From positions 1,686,478 to 1,750,477 of the forward strand of contig PJRA01000313.1 in NCBI GenBank assembly GCA_016987375.1: a DNA stretch of 64,000 nucleotides, in the 5' to 3' direction. How positions within the stretch are numbered: the stretch's first letter is position 1; every line of letters starts with the position of its first letter. Source of the stretch: Brachionus koreanus. Taxonomy: Eukaryota; Rotifera; Eurotatoria; Ploima; Brachionidae. The position numbers and the translations under genes were made by a program. The notes under the pieces were generated by a model that was not told the origin of the DNA, made no database searches, and saw only the letters and a list, made by a program, of their open reading frames with translations. Positions 22,236 to 35,603 of this stretch are shown piece after piece.

Positions 22236-24290
22236 TCACTTTTTCTTATGAGTTTTAATCCATTTTTTAAAAGCTTTTTCATTTCCAACTGTGAGCGTTA
22301 GACTTTTTTCCTTTATTAGGGTTTGAACTTTTTTGATTAATTGATCAAAATCTAGGTAAATAACATCTTCGTCATTAATTTCCAAAATATAATCTTTTTC
22401 TTTGAGTCCAGCTTTTTCTCCCGGACTATTTGGTTCGATTTCGTAAATGTAAGAAGAACAACGTGATTTTCTGTCGCATGCAATGTGAATACCAAGTCCA
22501 TCAAATCCAGGAACGGTGTGAAGGGACACTTTACGTGGCTGAGATAAATCAAATTTTGAATGCCCATCAACTGAAATAGAACGAAAAGACTTAGAGGAAA
22601 AAAGAGAGGACTTTTTTTCTGGTTTTGAAATTGAAGACGACGATTGATGTCGCGATTTATGAGGTTTAATTGGCGAAATTTCGACAGAAGAAGTAGTTGA
22701 AATTTCATTTAAATGCATACTTTCACCGGGAGGATGAGACTTTGGGTCAACTGAATCGAGACGTATAGAAGCTTTGTGAAATTCAAAGTCAAGATTAAGA
22801 GAAGATATCGGAATTTGCGAAGTATTATCATTTTGATTAAGAACGTGGTAATTCCCAAAGAAATGAGAATTATTTTCGGGATAAAGCGACGTAATTAAAT
22901 TTTGTCGATCTGTTGAAGAGTAAACATAATTGTGAGGTGACCAATACCAATCATTATTAACAATAGTAATTGGTAAATCAACACCATAAAAACAATCTCT
23001 ATAAGGAAAATGAACCGTGTTAAAATTTGAGTCAGGAAGGAGATCTGGAATGAACGAACGAAAGAGTGGATTAATAACCGATTTTGAAGAATCAAAAGAT
23101 GGGCCTGATATCTCGAGTGTTGGTTCTTTAAATTTCGGACCATGTAAATCAACATCAACATTTGGTAAGCTTGTATCAATAGATACATCTGGAACATCAA
23201 CTTTAGGACCTTTGATGTTTACATCAGGACCTTCGAATTTTGGTCCTTTAAATTTTGGTAGATTTATATCTGGACCTGACACACTAACGTCTGGTATATG
23301 AACATCTGGTGCTTTGATCTTACCTCCAATTCCCTTGAAGAATCCTTTTAAGCCATCTTTTATTTTTTCATCAGATAATTTATTTGGTTCGTAAATTTCA
23401 TGTTTTTCTACTACGTAATTATCTGTTATTTTATTTTTATACCAACTATTTCTGTATTCGTTCATTGATTCTTCGTCAATAAAAGGTATGTTCGATTGGT
23501 CTACGAATGAACTAATACTTGAACTTTTTTTTTGTCTTCTTAAATTTTTTATAGTATAATATTCTTTTCTTATTATTTGTCCATGTTCTTTATTTTCACT
23601 TTCTTTTATTACTGTTGGCTTTTGTCTTCTTGTTATTTTAATATGTACAGTCTCTGGATTTTTATATTGTTGCTGAATTTTATTTATTAAATTTTTTACA
23701 TATCCATCTGATCCTTCGAGGATTGCCGGATCTTCTTCTATTTCACATTCTACCTCAATATCTTTTATTTTCATGTTGCAATTTTTTTTTAAATCAAAAT
23801 TATCATATTCTTCTAATGTATTTTCAGAGGTTTTTTTGTATGGGAATTGGGAAATAATCTCATTACATTTGTGGTCTTTGATTTCAATGGTTTCGTCTTT
23901 TTTTTTTTTCTCTTCCTCTCTTTTATTGAATGTCATATTTTGACTATTTTCTTGATTGCTATTTCCGTATATGAATCGTATTTTTCTTTTAATTGGGAGG
24001 GAAATAGACGTATTTGTTGTTATGTTTGCATAACATGTTTTGTCTTTTGATTCTCTTTTTTGGTCAATTACTCCTTGTGCTGATTTACTTCTTGCAGCAT
24101 TACTCTGAATATATTTTTCATAGTTATCATTTTGGTACATATTCTGTGTTCTTACGATTGAGTCACTTGATGTGGTTGTTGAAGTAGTCGTTATTGTTGT
24201 TGTATTGTAAATTTTTACTTCTTTTGTATTTCTATTCATATCATTAACAGAAAAAGGTCTTTTTCTTATTTCTTGCGCTTCTGATAACAT
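22236..24290 (-). CDS. PDZ-domain protein with AHNAK/periaxin-like repeats
   Basis: Intronless 684-aa protein. Residues 1-300 are polar and Lys/Ser/Thr-rich, with little predicted order. About 315-400 is a block of short repeats built on GPK/GPD and PDV (KAPDVHIPDVSVSGPDI, KFKGPKFEGPDVNIKGP, VDVPDVS), the hallmark of AHNAK and periaxin. About 590-675 is a PDZ domain with the carboxylate loop GLGIHI, SPGEKAGLKEKDYILEIND and a final basic tail ending KKWIKTHKKK. In AHNAK and periaxin the PDZ lies at the N-terminus before the repeats; here the order is reversed. PDZ domains bind C-terminal peptides or dimerise, so a membrane-cortex scaffold is a reasonable inference. A 5' UTR intron may end just before the ATG (CATAAG). 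Confidence 0.8.
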   Translation of the reverse strand: MLSEAQEIRKRPFSVNDMNRNTKEVKIYNTTTITTTSTTTSSDSIVRTQNMYQNDNYEKYIQSNAARSKSAQGVIDQKRESKDKTCYANITTNTSISLPIKRKIRFIYGNSNQENSQNMTFNKREEEKKKKDETIEIKDHKCNEIISQFPYKKTSENTLEEYDNFDLKKNCNMKIKDIEVECEIEEDPAILEGSDGYVKNLINKIQQQYKNPETVHIKITRRQKPTVIKESENKEHGQIIRKEYYTIKNLRRQKKSSSISSFVDQSNIPFIDEESMNEYRNSWYKNKITDNYVVEKHEIYEPNKLSDEKIKDGLKGFFKGIGGKIKAPDVHIPDVSVSGPDINLPKFKGPKFEGPDVNIKGPKVDVPDVSIDTSLPNVDVDLHGPKFKEPTLEISGPSFDSSKSVINPLFRSFIPDLLPDSNFNTVHFPYRDCFYGVDLPITIVNNDWYWSPHNYVYSSTDRQNLITSLYPENNSHFFGNYHVLNQNDNTSQIPISSLNLDFEFHKASIRLDSVDPKSHPPGESMHLNEISTTSSVEISPIKPHKSRHQSSSSISKPEKKSSLFSSKSFRSISVDGHSKFDLSQPRKVSLHTVPGFDGLGIHIACDRKSRCSSYIYEIEPNSPGEKAGLKEKDYILEINDEDVIYLDFDQLIKKVQTLIKEKSLTLTVGNEKAFKKWIKTHKKK

Positions 24291-27200
24291 CCTTATGATT
24301 TTAGAATATTTTCATTAGTTTTTTTTTACAATTTTTAATTATTTTACCTTTTTATGATTTTTTTAGATAATTTAATTCAACACCATTCAATCAGATAATT
24401 AGAAGAGATTTTTCAAATAAACTCAATCGCTTTATTTTGAAATTTTTTTATCTCTTCTCTTTTTAAAATCTAAAAAAGTTGTAAATATATTTCCTATTAT
24501 TTTAATAATTTTTCCTTTTTCTAGATTTTCTAGAAGTTCACAATAAGCACCTCAAATTTAATCATTAATATTATTTTAAACATTTGACGCATTTTTTTTG
24601 TGAATTTAAAATAGCGGAATGATTTTTCTTTTAATTTAGTTCCCAAAAAATAAGATCGTTCCTAGAAATTTTTAAATAAATACAAAAAAATTTTCGAAAA
24701 ACCTTTATGAAATAATTTTTCAATCATTTAGCTTCCAAAAGTTACTCTTATTTAAGGTTTAATTCAGTACTAATAAATCCTTTAGGTTACATAATATTGA
24801 TTGATTTAAAGATAACCTTTATTTTTAATTAGATTAGGTTTTTCATTCGTTTGGGCAAGTGTTTTTTTCTTAAATTTAGTTTATATACTAAATTATTTTA
24901 TAAGCTTTTTAAATTTATGCAGAATTCGTAGCTTAACGCTCCTTTAGTTTTAAAATCATAAAATTTAAGCATTTAAAATGACTATTTATTTTCTACATTA
25001 AAAAGCCTGGCTATAAAAGAACACTGTAAATTAAAAAAATTATCTAATTTGTTTTGAAAGTGATTCTTTTTATTAGTTTAGGGATTATGAGCTTTATCTT
25101 GAAGTATTTGGAATATTAATTATTAATAACACACGAAAAAAACAATAAAAGTAGTGAGTTTTCAAACGAGGTAAAATATTTTGATTGTACTACATTTCGT
25201 TTAATTAAATATTTGCATTTTCCTTCGAGTTTGAAGTGTAAAAATTTAAATAATTTTTTTTTTTAAATGAATATTAGAAATAAAACTTAAAACATACAAT
25301 ATTGGTGTTTATTTTCTCTTGGATACATTTTCAATAAAGCCAATTAATATTTATTACGCATAGAGAAAAAAATTTAAATAAAAGCTTGAGTAAAATTTTG
25401 TATATTTATTACTACTTTATCCATTTATTTTATTTTATTATTATTTAACTTACTTTTTAAAGCTTAAATTTTTTATCAAACTTTAATTTTTGTTTTAATA
25501 TATTTAATAAACAAAAAAATTTATCATTTTCAAATCATTTTTGATTTTCTTTCTTAATTTATACCCTGTAGTGAATAATTTAATTATATTAGTAATGGAG
25601 CAATGTTTTTTTCTATTAAATAAACAAATAACAAAATAGCTAAAAAATTCTCATTACTTTTAATTTTGTAAAAGCTCAAAAACTAGAAAAACTATTATTT
25701 AAGAGAAAAAAGCACATAAAACAAAATCAATAAATTAGTTAAACTATTTATTGAGTAATTTCTTAATGTTTATAATCAAATAAACTATGAGGTTTTTAAG
25801 GATCACATTCTATTAAAGCAAAACTTTTTTAAACGCTGATTAAACTAAACATATTGAAACATCCATTTGATATGCCTAGTCTTTATAAAAATAAACAATT
25901 TGCATTTGTTTAATTCTAGTTTTATCATGAAAATTTAATGAATAAAATTAAAGAATGATTGGCTAAGATAAATTACCCTAATTTTCGATTAAACGGTTTA
26001 GCACTTAGCATTGTTTTTAATTAGAAATAAAAAAGCTTTTGGCAGACTTAATAAATTACTGAAAAGCACGTGAGGCGTTTAGATCGAAACTTTTGGCATA
26101 ATTCAAAGGTTCAAATAAGATGATTTGGGAAAAAATAGTAATTAAAAAATGTCAAAATATAATTAAAAATAATTATGATCTTATAGGAAAGAAATAAAAA
26201 TATTTAATTTTTGTTTATTTACAGACATTAATTTTGCTAAATTTATCAATTTTTTTAAACAGTATTTTTATTAAAATTAGATACATGAAGCCCTATATCA
26301 CAAAAAAACTTGTTGACATAAATTTATATCCTACCAACATAAATTTAAACTGCTTTTAATCAACCAAATTGAGATTGAAATTAAAAAATCGATTTTTTAA
26401 ATTTACCTCGAAAAAAAAAATTGAGAAAAATTAATTATTTTCTCATATTAGCCTTAAGTCTTAGTCAGTCCTAGTCGAGGATGTTTATCGGCTAGTAGCG
26501 TTCTAAATTAATCTATTGCACCTAACCGAGAAAACAAATTATGTCTTCATCAAAAAAAATCTTAATTTTGTTTTTTATGCTATGTCAATCTTATTTAAAG
26601 TAGTCTAGCTACCAAATAATTATATTTNAAAAATTGAGAAAAATTAATTATTTTCTCATATTAGCCTTAAGTCTTAGTCAGTCCTAGTCGAGGATGTTTA
26701 TCGGCTAGTAGCGTTCTAAATTAATCTATTGCACCTAACCGAGAAAACTAATTATGTCTTCATCAACAAATATCTTAATTTTGTTTTTTATGCTATGTCA
26801 ATCTTATTTAAAGTAGTCTAGCTACCAAACAATTTTATTTAATCTAAGTATTTTTTGGCTTCAAAATATGGTCAATGCAAAATTCTAATTATTAAAATTA
26901 AAATCAAAATTGTCTTAAATCCAATAATATTTATTATAATTTTGAAAATTTCTAACTGAATCTATAGAAATAAAAAAATTCAAAAATATAGAATTTTTGC
27001 GAATAGGTATCACCAAAAGATTTATTTGAGATATAGCAAACTACTATGAGATAGAAAAAAAAAAATTATTTTATCAAATTTTTGTTTTAAAATCTTCAAT
27101 TTTTATCAACCTTTACAAATATATCTTTGAATAAATTTTTGGCCTTTTTTTTATTTAAAAAATTATAAGTGATTTGCATTATTTCGAATTTCAATCAATT

Positions 27201-30200
27201 TTTTTGTTAAGATGTTGTCACTTTTAATCAACTGTTTTCTGTCGCATCTTCCCTCAATTCTCTCAGTCATGAAAACCATAAGTGAAAAATTCATCTTAAA
27301 TCTTAACTTATAAATAGGAAAAAACCGAATAGTTGCCTTAGAAAAAATTAATTTATAAAAAGGGTGATGAAAGTATAAAAAGTTGGTATATAATATTAAT
27401 TTTAAATTCGAATCATAAAACAAAAATTTTGAGCAAAAATTTGTTACGTAATCTCTTAAATGACTAAATCTAGTTTAAGGAGAATATAAAAAATTTAGTG
27501 AGATTAAGAGACCTTTATGCTTATTTTTTGTTTAGTAGTTTGGATTTAAATTAAGCTGAAATATAAAAAGCAAATTCTAAGAAAGTTTCATTTGTAAAAA
27601 TATTTGTATTACCTTTTTGCAAGTTAAGTTTCGAATGGAATTAATAGAATTTTGCTATTAAATAATAAAAAATAAAATCAAAAACCGATTATTAAAAAAA
27701 CAAATACACACACGTACTTAAACCAACACATCGTCTTACTCACATACCAGGTTCTTGATTTTGATAGCATAAAAAGCAACTCTTAACTTAAAACTAATAT
27801 AAAAAAGCTTTGTATCTTCAATTGTTCTTTATTACATAATCCTAAAATATTAACCGAAATATAAAATCAATTAATCAAAAGTGTTTTCCTCTCAAAAAAT
27901 AAACACTTGATTTAAAGAAAAATTTCTTCAGTTATATGCTTAATTATTTGTTTTGATTTGATGCTACATTGGTTGATAATATCATTCAAATATTATTGGG
28001 TTTATGGGGTTAATGATTAATAAAAATAAGGCCTCTTAGCGTTATTTGTAGCTTTTTGTAAAATAATTAAAAGCCATTTTTTGGACTAAACTAAAAAATA
28101 GTTGATATGCCATAAATCGGCACTATTTACTTATTATTTAAGTAAAATCTCTTGCATTGAAGCAAAGATTGTTTAACTAGAGTAAATATAATAAATAAAA
28201 GAAAAGCTGATTAAGTAAATGACTAGTGAAAAAATAAGCTTTATTCAGTAATGGCAAGAAATTTACAAATTAATACCTAAGGATGTGTCAACAAAAATAA
28301 CATGTGTACTCTAGAAATAATTTGATTTTTGAAAAAAAAAACTTTTCAATTTATACTTGATTATTATTATTATTTATGTGTACTATTTAACAAAAAAATT
28401 ATCTAATCTGAAATAATTTAAAAAATATATTTTATTTAGTTATAAATTTAAAATAATAAAGATCCTTAAAAAGGACTTAAGCTTTTTTATTTTGTTAGAC
28501 CAAAAATAAATCCCTAAGATTTTTCGATAAGCTTTTTTAAAAATATGTTTTCAAAGTATGAAAAAAAATGTTCTAAATTATTTCTAATTAAATTAAATTA
28601 TAAATATTATGATAGAAACTTAACCTCGGATAAATGTGTTCATGCATCGGTTTCTCCTCATTTAAAAATCAAACTAGTACTTTTCTTTGTAATATCATGT
28701 TTTAATTTTTATTTTGGAAGTCAAAACAAAAATTAAGACAACTAAATTTTAATTAGCTTAAATGAGTTGGCCGTCATACTTGGCAGCAAATTTAAAAGAC
28801 TAAAAGCAAAGCTTTCATATCCTTCAAATATTGAATTGCATCAAGGCAAGAAAACATTTTAATGATTGAAATTCAAAACTTGGAGCAAATAAAACATATT
28901 TCTAGCTTAAAATTACGAGTATTTGCTGAAACAATAAAAAAAAAATGATTAAATCTCATGAATATTTTTGATCTAATACAAGAATAAAAATTAAGTACAT
29001 TAAAGAAAATATTTTTTGATATTTAGGTTTCTAAAAATGGAATAGCTTTACGCCACAAATGTCTTAGAAAAAAGAAAATATCTGTCGAACAAATGCTTGC
29101 ATGATAAGCAATTGCTCAAGATAAAGAAAGATAAAGAATCAAATAAATACGAAAGAATATTTGAAAATTCCTTAATAATTTACTCTAATTTCCTGCATTA
29201 TCCAAAGCTATTTGCCATGTTTAACTTACAGAAACTTCGAAGAGCATAAACTAATAAGTTTAACTAATATCGATTCCATTATGTGAAATTTAATTGTATT
29301 ATAAAATTTAGTTTTATGTTCTTGATAAAACTGGCATTATATTCTATAAAATTAATATGTATCATAAAAGCAGAGTTTGAATCCTCTACGGCAATGTAAT
29401 TTCTAATGCATAAATATTAGATAAAATTTTTGATTTGTATTTAACAAGCTACCAATTCAATTGTGAGCTCATATCAGGCATAAGAAAAAAATGAACAATC
29501 ATTATGTTGTATAATATTTTGAAAATATTTTGTTTTTTCAAAATTTAAAATTGATTAGATGAAGCAATCGTGGAAGAAAAATAAAAATTACAAAAGAAAC
29601 AGGGCAATTAAATTTCATAAAAAAGCATCAATCATTCGATTTTATTTTGATCTTTCTAAAGAGTATAAAATTAATTCATTTTACATTGATTAAAATAATT
29701 AAATAAAGTTTTGTATAAAAGTATCTATTTTTTTTAAATGCATTGATGATATAAACATTAAATTTTAGCTTTTTTTTAATGCTAATTAGGAATTGATTAT
29801 TTCAAATTCATTATGAAATTTCTATTTTTTTAGGTTTACTAGCTTCCTTAAGGATAAAATTCTAATCTTTATTAAAAATATATCAATTAATTAACCGATT
29901 ATAATTCTAGCCTTTAGATTCAATCTTTAGTAAAATTATTCTATTTAAAATAACAAATATTAGCTATTTAAAAAATCTAAAAGTTTAAATATATAAACAA
30001 ACTTAAAATCAATTGTTAAATCATGGCCTCAAGTAAAAATTATTGAATTATTTTATTATACAACCCTTCTTTTCTGGCTAAAAGCTAAAATCGATACCAG
30101 TTCCTTGTGGAAAAAAATCTCAAATGTTTAAATTTTATCTTATTCAAACGAATACAACAATTTAAAATTCATTTATAAAAAAAACAAGTTAAATAGCTCA

Positions 30201-33200
30201 CCTAGAAATTTAAAATATTTACATAATTTTATTCAAAATAAAAAAATACCAAAGCATCATAAAAATGGTTTTATGTAAAATGCACTATCGATGCGTATCC
30301 AATTTTTTTTTTTGATAAATAATACTGTAAGAAAGCCTTTAAATTATTATTTATTTTGAAATTAATTCGACAGACCTACAAAATTTAAAAAATACAATTA
30401 TCTTGCTTGCAAAGTTTTAAATATTTATTTGATCTAATTTTAATCTGTTCAAATTCTAGATATGCTTTTAATCGAGTTTAGAGCTCAATAATAATAAAAA
30501 TAATTAATTTTTTTTACTTAATATGAATGAAAGTCAATGACCATGGAAAAAATTCTTTATCTGTTCTAAAATAGCTTCCAACAATAACCGCAATCAAATA
30601 TTTGAAAAAAATAATCTATCATAATTTGCCTTAATATCTAATAAAGCATGTGTATGAAAAGAACGTCTGCTTATTTGAGAGTATTAAGCTAAGAAATGAT
30701 CAAATTATTACAAAACTTCACCAAACTTTTAATTGAGAACAAATTAGAAATATCTGAAATCGATTTCTTAGAGTTGTTTTAAAATGAAAATAAATTCTTT
30801 TTTTTTTAAATTTATAATATAAATTCAATTAAAGACACTTGAAAATTGCAATCAAAATTAACTTGATTAATTTAAAAATAAATTTAAATTTTGAATTTTA
30901 ACAAAAAATTGTGCATTAAAAAGCTCAAAATCTATTAGAAAAAAATTCACTTAATTAATCGTCTTTTGTTAAGGAAAACTGAAAAATAAAAGAAATATTT
31001 TTAATGATTGTGTTGTTTGTTTCAAAACATTCTTTTCTAATGTGCATTTTTTTTGTTGAATCCATTTGCATACTTCTTAATTTTAATGAAAGTTAAGAAA
31101 AATATATCATTAGGAAAATTCATTTTCTGGCTTAACCAAAGCAATGATTGCTTCAATCACCATCGGATCTTGTCAGCGAGTGTCTTAGAATGTTTCTATT
31201 AATCAAAAAACATTACTATTATTAATTTATTTTTTGGTTTAATTAAAATTATTAATTTAATCTATGAGGTTGTATTCTAAATAAATTCAAATTAACAAAA
31301 ACCTAATACAACTAAGAATCGATCTGCATATAAATTATATAAATGAAATTAATTTTATTGTTTAAGATATAACTTAAATTAAATATGCTTGTTGAAACTC
31401 TTTTTTGAAACGCCATTAATCTAACTAATCAAAAACTAAATCTTACACATAAACTAATTACATACAAAAATTTAAATTGATTTGCTCAACTTAAACAATT
31501 ATAATTTAGATTGGCCATGGGTCAATAAATTGATTTTAGAAATTTTGCTTTTAAAATAAAATAGCAATAAAATTTTTATTAAAAATCTAAGAAAAAAATC
31601 TGAGTCTAATTTTGGTTGAATGCATTATGAAGTCTATAAAGCAAATTTGCTAAGAATCATCTGGAGAAAAATAATCGTTAAGCGATTATTCGATCTTTAT
31701 TCGAAATTTTAAATACTTTTTCCTTCCTAAGAAATTAAATTATTTTTTTTTATGTAAGCTATTGATAATTTTTATATTAATAAGATTTTTAATTATTTAA
31801 AAAATATCTTTTTGATATGATGCAAATTAACTTAAAAAATTTTACATAAAGTATTCAATTTAAATTCAGGTTTTTTTTTAAATGACAAAATAAATTTTTC
31901 CCTTTATTAATGATTATTTTACTAAGCCTTAATGATATTATTTTGATAAAATCTAGTTTAAAAAGGAAATAAATTAACTCAAAATTAAAGATTTTAACTC
32001 TAAAATGAAAAAAGAGGAAAAATTCGTTAATGCTCGTATAAACCAAAAAGAAAAATAAAAATAAAAATTTTGTTTTTTCTCAAAACAAAAATTACTATAA
32101 CCAAAATGGAAACAAATTTATGTTTTTATTTATTTAGATACAATAAATTAGAAAAAAAAGTCAATTTCTAAAAGAACTGACAAAATTTGAAAAATTTAAA
32201 AAATTAGACTTAAAATATATGTTTTTAATGAACAAGCAGTAAACAACAATTGGGAACAAGTTTTTATAATATTATTTTTATTTCATTTGTAATCGAGGAA
32301 GAAAAATTTTGTTCAAACAAAAATTTTATGGCTTTAAATTATTTAAACCAACCAAAGTTAGAACGAATTTATTTCATAAATTTTCATATTTTAAAATTGT
32401 AATTGCTATTTCTTTAGACAAGCTTGCTAAAATTAAAATCAAACAATAAGCCAAATCATTTGGGACACCAAATCTTTCTAAATTAAATTTGACTATAAAA
32501 TTTCTAAATTCATTTGTTTACCATCCTTTAAATTATCTCTTTCTAAAAAAATTTATTTAATAGAGAGACTAAATCCATGCTTGATGAAACACAACATCTA
32601 TCTGTCCTTACATTCCAAATGGTCTATTTTTTCTAAAAATACTAATTAAATTTAAATTAAAACTTTGTTAATGGATAGTCCTCAAAAATTCAACGAGCAA
32701 TAGCATCTTAGGCTAAAAGTATAGTGTTTGCTAATTAATTAAAGAAGCCTCAGAAAAATCTATGTCGATGACTTTTATAGTTAATTATGTTTTAAATAAA
32801 TAAATCATATTGTTTAATAAATCAATTGAAAAAAAAACTAACCCTTAAAATCTCGAAAGCGAGAATGATTGAAGAATAGTTATTAGATAAAATAGCTTAT
32901 CTACCAAGCTCGGCATTCAATATACTTTTATTTAAGTAAACGATTCTTGCTATGCATTATTAAACCGGTTCGAGTTGGAGGAATTTTAATTGAAAACAAT
33001 TAAATATAAATTCTCCAAAGTTATTTGAATTCATTTATATATTTGCAACGTATATTACTTATAATAATTATTAACTCCATAGGTAGAAGAAAGACTGAAA
33101 AGTTTTAATTTTTTGATAGAGCAACAACTGAAATATTTTCGTGCAATAAATCAACATTTTAAAATGAAAAAATTTACATTTTTTTTCCAATTTGAGATAA

Positions 33201-35603
33201 CCCATTAAAAATAAAGCTATGAGGAAAATTCAAAATTCTATTTTTGCTTTCTTTTTCTTTTTTAAATTCACCCAAACTTAATTAAAAAAAATTCCACAAA
33301 CAATAACAAAAATTTTTTTTTCTTTATCCTCAAAATAAATGATTCGAATATCTTTGTTTAAAAAACAAACTTTTTATTCCAACATTTTTTATCTATTATA
33401 TTTAATTGAATTAAAAATCCATCATCCTTGCTTCTGTTTTTTGATTATAATCAGCTTCAGTTAGCAAAATAAAAAACATAAACCTGCTAAAAAAAAAAAC
33501 GAAAAAAAACTTCACTAATGTGTATTCATTCAAACCAAGTTCATTTAAAAATTACTTTTACCTTCATTTTACGTAAAAGAAGCCAATTTTATTTGAATAA
33601 ATTTTAGCATTAACAATGAATTAGCTTAATGGAACGCTCTGCATTTAGGGACGTAAAGCCTCCCTACCAATGATTAATTAAAAATATATTTCGAGTCTCT
33701 TGAATAGGTTTTATTACAAATAATAGTAAATGTAAACTATTTCCCGGGTGAACTAAATATTGCTTTCAATAAAGCTTCAAAAGCGACTCAACCATTGCTT
33801 AATTTTATTTTCAAGCTAAAAAATACTAATTTATTACCAACAAATTTTAAACTTAAAATAAAAATGTTTACCATTTTTTCTCATTTCTATCGTCTATTTA
33901 AGTAAATGAATTTTGGAGGTTGGAAAAAACTAAAATCATATAAACTCTTTCTCTTGAAGATAAAGTTAAAAATTAAGCCATACAATTTAAAAATTTTAAA
34001 CCTTTTTGCGTATAGCTATTAATAAAAGCTAGAGAATTAATTGCTTTTTTAATAAAAATGGTTCGAATCTTAAGTATCATTTTGATTAAAATCGTGATCA
34101 TTCTTTTCAAAATAAAATTTTTTTATATTTGATTAAAAACTGAATTTAGAAAACGAGTAGTATAAAAAATATCCATACAAACTTACTCAAAATTTAATAA
34201 TTGCTTCATTTTTTGAAGTTTTTCTTTAATTGTTCTTCTAGATAAAATTCAAATTGCTACTTTCTTTTAAACAGTTTTGTTAGTATTCAAAAGTATCATA
34301 AGAAAAAAATTATTTTACTGCCTTGAAACTTGAAAAAAAAAAAGCAACAGATTTTTTAGTTTTTTAAAGTCTTCTAGTAAGCTCAGGTGAAAAAAATAGA
34401 AAAACCTAAACAAAACACCTAAACAGCACAAAAGCAATTTTGAATCTTATAAATCATTTTTAAAAAATATTTTTGAAATGATATTTTATTTTTTTTATAA
34501 CAAGATGTCATCTTTTACATTTTCTCTCAAAATTGATAGAAAAAAGATTACGTAATATGGAAACCTAAAAAAGTTTAAGTAATTGTAAAAACAAATTAAA
34601 CACTCGCCTTAATTATCGTGATAAATTGCGAATTTAACTATGATTTGATTAAAAGCATCTTTTTAATTATAAATTATTACAGAAGATATTAAAAATGAAT
34701 TTAAATAAAAAAAGACATTTTTAAAATATTGTTGCTATTAAAAAACATAAGTAAGCTTTAAATTTACAATTTTTTTAATTTGCATTTGAATAACAACTTT
34801 TCATTAGAAATTATTTAGAAAATAAATTTTCTTGATAATTTTAGTTTAATTGTATATTGCAATAATAAACAAATGGTTTTTAAAAAAATTTAGTTAGCTG
34901 TTTAAAGCAATGTAAAATCAAAATTAAAGCTAACATCCAATTAACAGAAAAATCATTTGTAAAAAGTATTTTTTTGGCTTAAAACCCAAATTTTCAAAAA
35001 AAAATAAAAAAAAATAACGATATTCTTTTTTAATCATGATTTTGTCTCGAAATTTTAAATTTAATTTATAGACTAGTCTTAGTTTTAATTTTATACTTTT
35101 TTTTATCACTCAATAAGTAAATTTTAAAATTTCTATATTTTAAACATAAATTCACTTGAATCAGGACTAAAAAAAAAGTTCTTTGTTGCCTAAGTCTACT
35201 GCCTTAACTATTTTAAATTAAATAAATTTTAATTACTTTCCTAAGATTCTTGATTAATATAAAAAAATATTTTCCTATTTTTTTATTGTTAAATTTTAAA
35301 AAAAGTCTTTCAAAATTTTTTGCTTAAAAGATAATAAATTTTTGAGCTATTTTTTTTAGCTTTAAAAAATTTTAACCATTTTTTTCTCTATTTTTAATAC
35401 TATATCTATTTTGTTTCAATGTCTTTTAGTTATTTAGGCTACAATTATCTACAAATTAACGTTATATGTAAATTAATATATTTAGTTATTTTAAATAATT
35501 TTTTTATTATATTGACTTTTAAAATTTGCATCTTTAATTTATACTTGATGCATTTTAAAAAAGATTTAAATGTTTTGAAATGATTTATTTACATAAAAAA
35601 ATT
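24291..35603. other. 11-kb gene-poor AT-rich interval
   Basis: I see no supported gene over 11 kb. The longest open frames (minus near 27163-27423, plus near 28545-28736, minus near 31855-32046) have AT-driven composition and no motif. The one clear structure is the tandem duplication at 26416-26840. Long 5' regulatory or intronic DNA of a flanking gene is possible, but nothing in the sequence shows it. Confidence 0.5.
26416..26840 (+). repeat. Near-identical 212-bp tandem duplication separated by one N
   Basis: Copy 1 is 26416-26627, then a single N at 26628, then copy 2 at 26629-26840. The copies are offset by 213 bp and differ at only a handful of positions, several in the stretch after GAGAAAAC. 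The lone N between two overlapping ends suggests two contigs or haplotypes joined without collapsing their overlap. A true tandem duplication is less likely. Confidence 0.9.

Noticed and set aside
29370..29400. GTTTGAATCC-like box considered as a tRNA T-arm
   Set aside because: No A-box or foldable cloverleaf around it. No tRNA or rRNA gene was found in the window.
31130..31200. Short minus frame with DPMVIEAIIALVKPENEF considered as an exon
   Set aside because: An AAG acceptor-like site precedes it, but there is no donor, partner exon or recognised family.
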